Assembly: GCA_964472875.1 (NCBI GenBank)
Contig: CAYYMD010000027.1
Coordinates: 1 to 38,989, forward strand
Source: CAYYMD01 sp964472875
GTDB lineage: Bacteria > Planctomycetota > Phycisphaerae > SM23-33
Direction of reading: 5' to 3'
Length of the DNA stretch: 38,989 bases
Part shown: positions 34,777-38,989 of the stretch, piece by piece
How the letters are laid out: the number at the start of each line of letters is the position of its first letter
Position numbering within the stretch: position 1 is the stretch's first letter
The notes under the pieces: generated by a model
What the model was told of the DNA's origin: nothing
What the model saw: only the letters and a program-made list of their open reading frames with translations
Database searches by the model: none
Program-made: the position numbers and the translations under genes

Positions 34777-35931
34777 ATCCTCGGACTTGGCCGATATGGA
34801 ATCTGAACTCAGCGTTCCCGACCAGCCCCCGCCGGCGATATTTACTTCGTCTTCGCCCTTTTTAACCTTACCGTGCAACTGAATTACCTTGTGGCTGTCT
34901 CCGAATTTTATGCCGTCTTTGAGTTTCTGTCCGGGCAGCAGGAGCACTTTGTACTTGCCGTCGCCTTCGGCAAAAATCTGTCCCGCGGCGGCAAGGGCCT
35001 TTCCGTCTGCGGGCTTAAATTCGCCCACGTATTCCCCGACGAACTTGTCCGCCCGCGCGATTTCAGCACCGCTGCCGGACAATTCGGCGCTCGGCGTTGC
35101 GTCGGCCTCGATATCACCCATGGCATACTGGACGCCCGCCAGGTAAAACTTCAATACCAGCGGATTCCAGAATATTTCATGACGGTGGCCCAGCGAAAAG
35201 TAGAACACCCGGCCGTCGCCATAAGTGCGTATCCACGCGAGGGGGTAGTCGTTATCCTTCCTTCCGCCCTTTTTTATGTTCATCTTGTCGCCATCCAGCG
35301 ACATAAGAACTCGCAGGCGCTTGCGGGAGTAGGGGGCCTTGAACTTGTAAATCTCGTCGGCTACTTTGAAACCTTTAACATCCAGCGGTTTGCACAGGGG
35401 ATGGTCGGGTTCTTCCACCTTCACGGCCACTTCTTCATTCCACGGGTGGCCGGCGAACAGCCCGCCCATAATCCTGGCCAGTTCCGGGTACTTGTAGAAG
35501 TTGTCCGTGGCGGCGTGTATTCCGACCAGGCCGCCACCGGCGGAAATATAGTCTTTAAGTGCCTCTGCCTGTTCTTTTGTCATCTTGTTGACCAGGCGCG
35601 TGCAGTTATTCAGGCAAACGGCGTCATACTTTTTGAGGTTTTCCGCAGTGAAGACCCCAATATCGTCGCTTTCGGTAATTTCCCAGGCGCCGGTCTTTTC
35701 GCCGAGTATTTTCATCGCCTTGGCGCCTGTGGGAATAGCTTTGTGCCTGTAGCCGCAGCAGCGGTTGAACACCAGCATTTTCCTGGCTTTTTCCGGTTTT
35801 GCTATTGGCTTCTCGGGTGAGGCCTTGCGGATATTCTCCGCCACCTTATCCTGAGCGTGGAGAGAATCTGAAAATACGCCAAACGCAAGAGCGGCCGCCA
35901 GTATTACATAAACAAATGTATGTTTATTCAT
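34135..35931 (-). CDS. Secreted ThuA plus unnamed module plus DUF1080 protein
   Basis: From the ATG at 35931, preceded by AGGAG, the product has 598 residues; upstream in-frame codons to 36042 lack a ribosome site. A signal peptide (residues 1-26) ends at LHAQD. The ThuA domain spans about residues 45-270 (VFNRCCGYRHKAIP, GGLVGIHAATDNFYKYPEL, GRVFYFSLGHR). The module FVGEYVGEFKPADGKALAAA to GGGWSGTLSSD spans about 295-425, and the DUF1080 domain about 430-598 (GRGNSGAYVQGRYEVQVLDS, closing RNIWLVELED). Unlike the ThuA-DUF1080 protein at 354, it contains the extra module. It heads the operon with DUF1080 and Gfo/Idh/MocA genes. Confidence 0.87.
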   Translation of the reverse strand: MNKHTFVYVILAAALAFGVFSDSLHAQDKVAENIRKASPEKPIAKPEKARKMLVFNRCCGYRHKAIPTGAKAMKILGEKTGAWEITESDDIGVFTAENLKKYDAVCLNNCTRLVNKMTKEQAEALKDYISAGGGLVGIHAATDNFYKYPELARIMGGLFAGHPWNEEVAVKVEEPDHPLCKPLDVKGFKVADEIYKFKAPYSRKRLRVLMSLDGDKMNIKKGGRKDNDYPLAWIRTYGDGRVFYFSLGHRHEIFWNPLVLKFYLAGVQYAMGDIEADATPSAELSGSGAEIARADKFVGEYVGEFKPADGKALAAAGQIFAEGDGKYKVLLLPGQKLKDGIKFGDSHKVIQLHGKVKKGEDEVNIAGGGWSGTLSSDSISAKSEDGKFELKYTVRKSPTLEAEPPKNATVLLPYKPGEKTSLDAWKNKKWKILPDGSVQVNKGNNLTKESFGSANIHIEFYIPYEPKKRGQGRGNSGAYVQGRYEVQVLDSFGLKPGKGDCGAIYSVSVPPVNACLPPARWQTYDIEFHAPKINNGKVVKHAMMTVRQNGITIHKNVKLPRPTTAAKFGNIAPTGPLMLQDHGHPVRYRNIWLVELED

Positions 35932-36459
35932 TTTTCGTCTCCTATATAAAACAACCGTTTTGGTTCCACAGGGGATTAAACGCATTACGGCAGCGTATGT
36001 GCCGGAGAAATTTCGAAGATACTCGTAATAAACACTGAACACAACTTTTTATTAAAGCGTGCTATTTGCTTTGCAAGAATTCGGCTGGGCTGTAATGCTC
36101 AGAGGGCGCGGACCGGAAGAAGGCAGCCGAAAATGTCGTTCGAGAACAGAATTCGTAAATCTCCCTGTTAGTTAATTTGCTCCCGGCAAAACAACTGATT
36201 TTGTGGTATACTTGCCATCGGCGATCTCCTTGTTTTTCGTGCTTTTTCTCCGGAACACAGGTTAATACAAGTGCAGGGAGGTCGCCATTTTCCTTGAAAT
36301 CAATCTAGCTGATTTGCGGAAAATATCCCTGGTAAGTTCGGATATAACCTTCGGAGTTAGGGTAAACGGAAAAACAGGTTTTCTTACCATCCCCTTTCGG
36401 CGGTCATTTGCAGACAGAATAATTTGGCTTCATATAGAAATATCCAGCGTCGCTGTTTG
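35932..36459. other. Non-coding gap with a long-range inverted repeat
   Basis: About 530 bp with no supported gene. GGCGATCTCC (36220-36229) can pair with GGAGGTCGCC (36277-36286) over 10 bp with one G-T wobble, leaving a 47-nt loop. A TATACT box lies at 36207-36212. The promoter of the ThuA operon on the reverse strand should lie near 35950-36100, but no clear -35/-10 pair was seen. Confidence 0.4.
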
Positions 36460-37452
36460 TCAGACCTGGATATCACCCACGGCGGCGGAGCCGGAGTTCA
36501 CCCAGACTTCGGGAATACGGCCGTATTTGATAACCGCCTCGCGAAAGGCCTTTATGTTTTTTTCGGGATAGGATTGGGCGTGAGCGGGTGCCGGTATATA
36601 GCCACCGCTTGCGCCCAGTTGCTCAATACGCGTTTTTACCTCTTCATCGATATTTTCCGGCGTGCCCCTGTCCAGAATCCTGGAACCGATAGCGCCGTGA
36701 AATGATAGCTTGTCGCCATACTGCTCGCCTATTTTCGCGACATCATTGCATTCGGGTTGAACGGGATTGAGTATATCCAATCCCATATCCACCAGGTCGG
36801 GGATGATTTCTTCGATATGCCCGTCGGCGTGTTGCATCGCATAAAGCCCCTTTTCTTTGCAAACTTCGTACAGGCGTTTTTGGTGCGGTTTAATAAACTT
36901 CCTCCACAGTTGCGGCCCCATCATCAATGCCGACTCCCCGCCCCAGTCGTCTCCGTATCTTATACCGTCAACTCCGACTTCATCAATCAGCCGCTGGGAC
37001 AACCTGATCTTGACATTCTTTATTTTCGCAATCAGGGAGTGCACCGCATCGGGATAGTCGTACATCCACATCAGCAGTTTATCCATTCCGACAAGAAGCC
37101 ACGACCGTTCGAATAATCCCCACCCGTTGTCCCCGAATACCAGTGTCCTGCTCCTGTCCACCTCTTTTATGAGCCGAACGGCCCTGTTCATAAGTCCCGG
37201 TTCATCAGGATCGGGGAAACTAAAGTTTTCTATGTCTTGAGGACCTTTTATCGGATGTTCCGTGGCGACGCCAGCGCCGGTTTTCTCGTCGCTCGCTTCC
37301 CATTTTACGCCCCAGTCGTCATAACCGGCGGGCGCAGGATATTCCGTTAGCCCGTGAGTAATTACCACTAAGGACGAATCAATCATAGGTGAAGGAACCC
37401 ATTGGGGGGAATTGTGCTCCAAGGCACTTATGAGATTTTCCTTTGGATTCAT
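36460..37452 (-). CDS. UROD-fold protein (uroporphyrinogen decarboxylase / corrinoid methyltransferase-like)
   Basis: A 330-residue cytosolic protein with the uroporphyrinogen decarboxylase fold: an N-terminal ENLISALEHNSPQWVPS, central VDGIRYGDDWGGESALMMGP and LYAMQHADGHIEEIIPDL, then GLDILNPVQPE, and a C-terminal GGYIPAPAHAQSYPEKNI. The YGDDWG segment is typical of the methyltransferase-like branch (MtaA-type) rather than haem-pathway HemE. No corrinoid protein gene is nearby. It lies downstream of the GH43-like gene with an 85-bp gap that holds a perfect palindrome. In planctomycete catabolic clusters such proteins are common, but their substrate is usually unknown. Confidence 0.82.
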   Translation of the reverse strand: MNPKENLISALEHNSPQWVPSPMIDSSLVVITHGLTEYPAPAGYDDWGVKWEASDEKTGAGVATEHPIKGPQDIENFSFPDPDEPGLMNRAVRLIKEVDRSRTLVFGDNGWGLFERSWLLVGMDKLLMWMYDYPDAVHSLIAKIKNVKIRLSQRLIDEVGVDGIRYGDDWGGESALMMGPQLWRKFIKPHQKRLYEVCKEKGLYAMQHADGHIEEIIPDLVDMGLDILNPVQPECNDVAKIGEQYGDKLSFHGAIGSRILDRGTPENIDEEVKTRIEQLGASGGYIPAPAHAQSYPEKNIKAFREAVIKYGRIPEVWVNSGSAAVGDIQV

Positions 37453-37488
37453 GTTTGCGATTTTCGGACATAGAGGCCAGCGACGGTT

Positions 37489-37502
37489 CAGGCGGCCGCC
37501 TG
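37489..37502. repeat. Perfect 14-bp palindrome between GH43-like and UROD genes
   Basis: CAGGCGGCCGCCTG is a perfect inverted repeat 37 bp before the UROD-like start and 36 bp after the GH43-like stop. It could be an operator or a 3'-end hairpin. No T-run follows on the reverse strand. Confidence 0.5.
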
Positions 37503-37537
37503 TTGTAAAATATTTTCCCGGCTTTGCGGGCGGTAAA

Positions 37538-38542
37538 CTATTGCTTCTTAGTAACCGACGTCCTCATCAGCGGGCGGAAGTGGCCGTTCGGGCTGAATTC
37601 GATGGGCAGTATGGCGGGTCGTTCCCGGAAGGCGGCCCCAGAGTCGTGGCCGAAAAAGGTGCTCATCCACCTGCCGTCCCTTGTCTTGAACAGCATGTTG
37701 TGGCCGCCGTGAGGAATCGCCAGATAACGATCTCCATACGGGCCGTAAATCTTTTCCGACACAGCCGCCATGCAGTCGTAGGTCCTGGCGCCGTTGCGGT
37801 TATTAAACTCGGCACACAGGAGCACATATTTGTCTTTGTATTTAGTCAGAAAAACGCCTTCGAAGCCGACGTGTTTGGCGTTAGCCGGCTTGAGCAGGCG
37901 TGGTTCCTCAGCCAGGCCGCTCATGTCATCTTTCATCCGCGCAATCATACCGTTCTGGTATATCCAGTACACCTTGCCGTCATCGTCCCGGAAGAGCGAG
38001 GCGTCGATGCGGCCGGTCAGCGGGCCGTCCTTCTTGACGTTCATGTAAGGGCCCTCCGCCTTGCCGGTGATGCTCTTGAGCAGGCCGCAACCGCCGTAGT
38101 TCATGGAGTATGTCAGCCAGAAGGTATTTTTCATGTAGTGGATTTCCGGCGCCCACACCGCCCGTTTTCTGCCTCTGAACTTTTTTGCCCACGTGGCGTC
38201 CTTTTCCAGCGACCACACCAGTCCCAGCGGCTCCCACTTTTTCAGGTCCCTGCTCTTCCACATGCGGATTCCCTCGTTGACCCACCACCAACTTTTCTTG
38301 TCGCTGCTCGGGCCTGGATTCTCGGCCGTGGTGCCCGTCAGATAATAAGCCCCGTCGGGGCCGACGCAGATGCATGTATCTCGGACAGGATGATCGAACA
38401 AAGGTTCGATCACAGGCAAATCGGTCTCGGCTTCGTACCTCGAATCCGGCGCATTCACCGATTCGCCGCTACAACCGGAAGGCGACACCGCCGCAAACGC
38501 AAGCATGAGCACGATAATCGGGCTGTTCTTCACCAGTTTCAT
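37538..38542 (-). CDS. GH43-like secreted lipoprotein glycosidase
   Basis: The 334-residue protein starts with a lipoprotein signal (lipobox SPSGC, Cys near residue 24). Five-bladed propeller motifs of the GH43 clan follow: VRDTCICVGPDGAYYLTGT with the base Asp (about residue 54), WAPEIHYMKNTFWLTYS, GRIDASLFRDDDGKVYWIY with the pKa-modulating Asp (about residue 179), and GFEGVFLTKY with the general-acid Glu (about residue 228). These place it with arabinan/xylan-type glycosidases. The exact subfamily is not clear. It is the first gene of a possible reverse-strand unit with the UROD-like gene. No strong ribosome site is visible. Confidence 0.82.
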   Translation of the reverse strand: MKLVKNSPIIVLMLAFAAVSPSGCSGESVNAPDSRYEAETDLPVIEPLFDHPVRDTCICVGPDGAYYLTGTTAENPGPSSDKKSWWWVNEGIRMWKSRDLKKWEPLGLVWSLEKDATWAKKFRGRKRAVWAPEIHYMKNTFWLTYSMNYGGCGLLKSITGKAEGPYMNVKKDGPLTGRIDASLFRDDDGKVYWIYQNGMIARMKDDMSGLAEEPRLLKPANAKHVGFEGVFLTKYKDKYVLLCAEFNNRNGARTYDCMAAVSEKIYGPYGDRYLAIPHGGHNMLFKTRDGRWMSTFFGHDSGAAFRERPAILPIEFSPNGHFRPLMRTSVTKKQ

Positions 38543-38989
38543 CCTAACCGCATCCCCGCACTCTCGTGCGGTACCTTTTTAACCCCTCACAAATCAAATA
38601 AAATTATTTTCGCCACAACCGCAAACGCAAGGAAAAATAATCGAACAATAACATTTCGACCTTCCGGAAAAGTCCACGTTTCTCCGACGGCCGTGGCCGT
38701 AAAGGAAATGTCCCTTAGGGCCTTCCCGCGGCTCATTTTGTGCACAGCCGTTGCGGGTTATTTTAGAAATTGCCGGTTTTTTGCGCGTTGTGCCGGGCCA
38801 TTGCAGGTTTTTAGACCTTTTTGCGCGATATTGCGCGTTTTTTACCCTTGACAGAAAATCGTAAGTGTATGTATTGCAGTGGTTAATCATAATTCTAACC
38901 CGCCGTCCGCCCGAAAGGGGCTTTTTTCGAGGCAGAAGGTGTAAGGACATTTCGGATTTTCGATTTCGGATTTCGGAATTCGGATTTCG
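38543..38989. other. Non-coding end region with phased TTGC repeats
   Basis: No gene is supported; the reverse frame 38594-38950 lacks family motifs. TTGC-starting units recur at 38751, 38770, 38781, 38801, 38821 and 38831, spaced 19, 11, 20, 20 and 10 bp, often followed by GGTTTT or GCG. The last ~40 bases are a degenerate GATTTCG heptamer repeat. A perfect -35 TTGACA lies at 38848-38853 with a weak -10 nearby, possibly for a gene beyond the window. Confidence 0.5.

Noticed and set aside
38594..38950. Reverse-strand frame of 118 codons
   Set aside because: It runs through repetitive DNA, with no ribosome site or recognisable domain.

Overview
The window reads as an accessory, polysaccharide-degrading stretch of a chromosome from the PVC group, most likely Planctomycetota (Phycisphaerae-like). 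That placement is inference. It rests on the mix of ThuA/DUF1080 proteins, Tat-exported Gfo/Idh/MocA oxidoreductases, a formylglycine-type sulfatase, a HEAT-repeat secreted protein and a multihaem lipoprotein, with two housekeeping genes (leuS, trpF) standing alone among them. No rRNA, tRNA, CRISPR array or intact transposase gene was seen.

Layout. 1-353: non-coding, with a cruciform-like repeat and a promoter. 354-7352 (+): ThuA-DUF1080 fusion, Tat Gfo/Idh/MocA oxidoreductase, HEAT-repeat protein with a C-terminal beta domain, Tat sulfatase. 7386-11029: a PhoD-like Tat lipoprotein gene bracketed by two direct copies of a ~180-195 bp element with inverted ends. 11060-16968: beta-propeller-like secreted protein, trpF (-), cytosolic Gfo/Idh/MocA enzyme, and an overlapping pair encoding a secreted helical-repeat protein and a zinc-peptidase-like protein. 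17112-21791: leuS (-) and a membrane metallophosphoesterase (+), flanked by N- and C-terminal scraps of one DUF763 gene in opposite orientation. 21964-25712: GH32 fructan hydrolase and a sugar/H+ symporter, then a third, decayed copy of the 7.4-kb element. 26583-28907: nucleotide-sugar dehydrogenase and a MazEF-type toxin-antitoxin pair with an inverted-repeat operator. 28924-38542, all (-): GH43-like lipoprotein and UROD-fold protein; then ThuA-DUF1080, DUF1080 and Tat Gfo/Idh/MocA proteins; then a seven-haem cytochrome lipoprotein and a CDP-alcohol phosphatidyltransferase.

How the genes may work together. Both ends of the window carry the same toolkit, on opposite strands: an exported Gfo/Idh/MocA oxidoreductase next to exported ThuA and DUF1080 domains. 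From what is known of 3-keto-glycoside chemistry (oxidation at C3, then cleavage by DUF1080 enzymes), this suggests non-classical, oxidation-assisted glycoside cleavage outside the cytoplasm. It would be helped by desulfation (sulfatase), phosphate ester removal (PhoD-like), hydrolysis (GH32, GH43-like) and uptake (MFS). Four genes appear to share one promoter pattern (TTGC-like -35, 16-bp spacer, TAT-N2-T), including two with longer sequence similarity.

Most worth a second look: the inverted-ended element and its conserved hairpin, the split DUF763 gene, TrpF with Glu in place of its catalytic Cys, the unnamed ~130-residue module in front of two DUF1080 domains, and the two mirrored modules. 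All coordinates and motifs come from reading the sequence; family names are from memory of motifs, with no database search.
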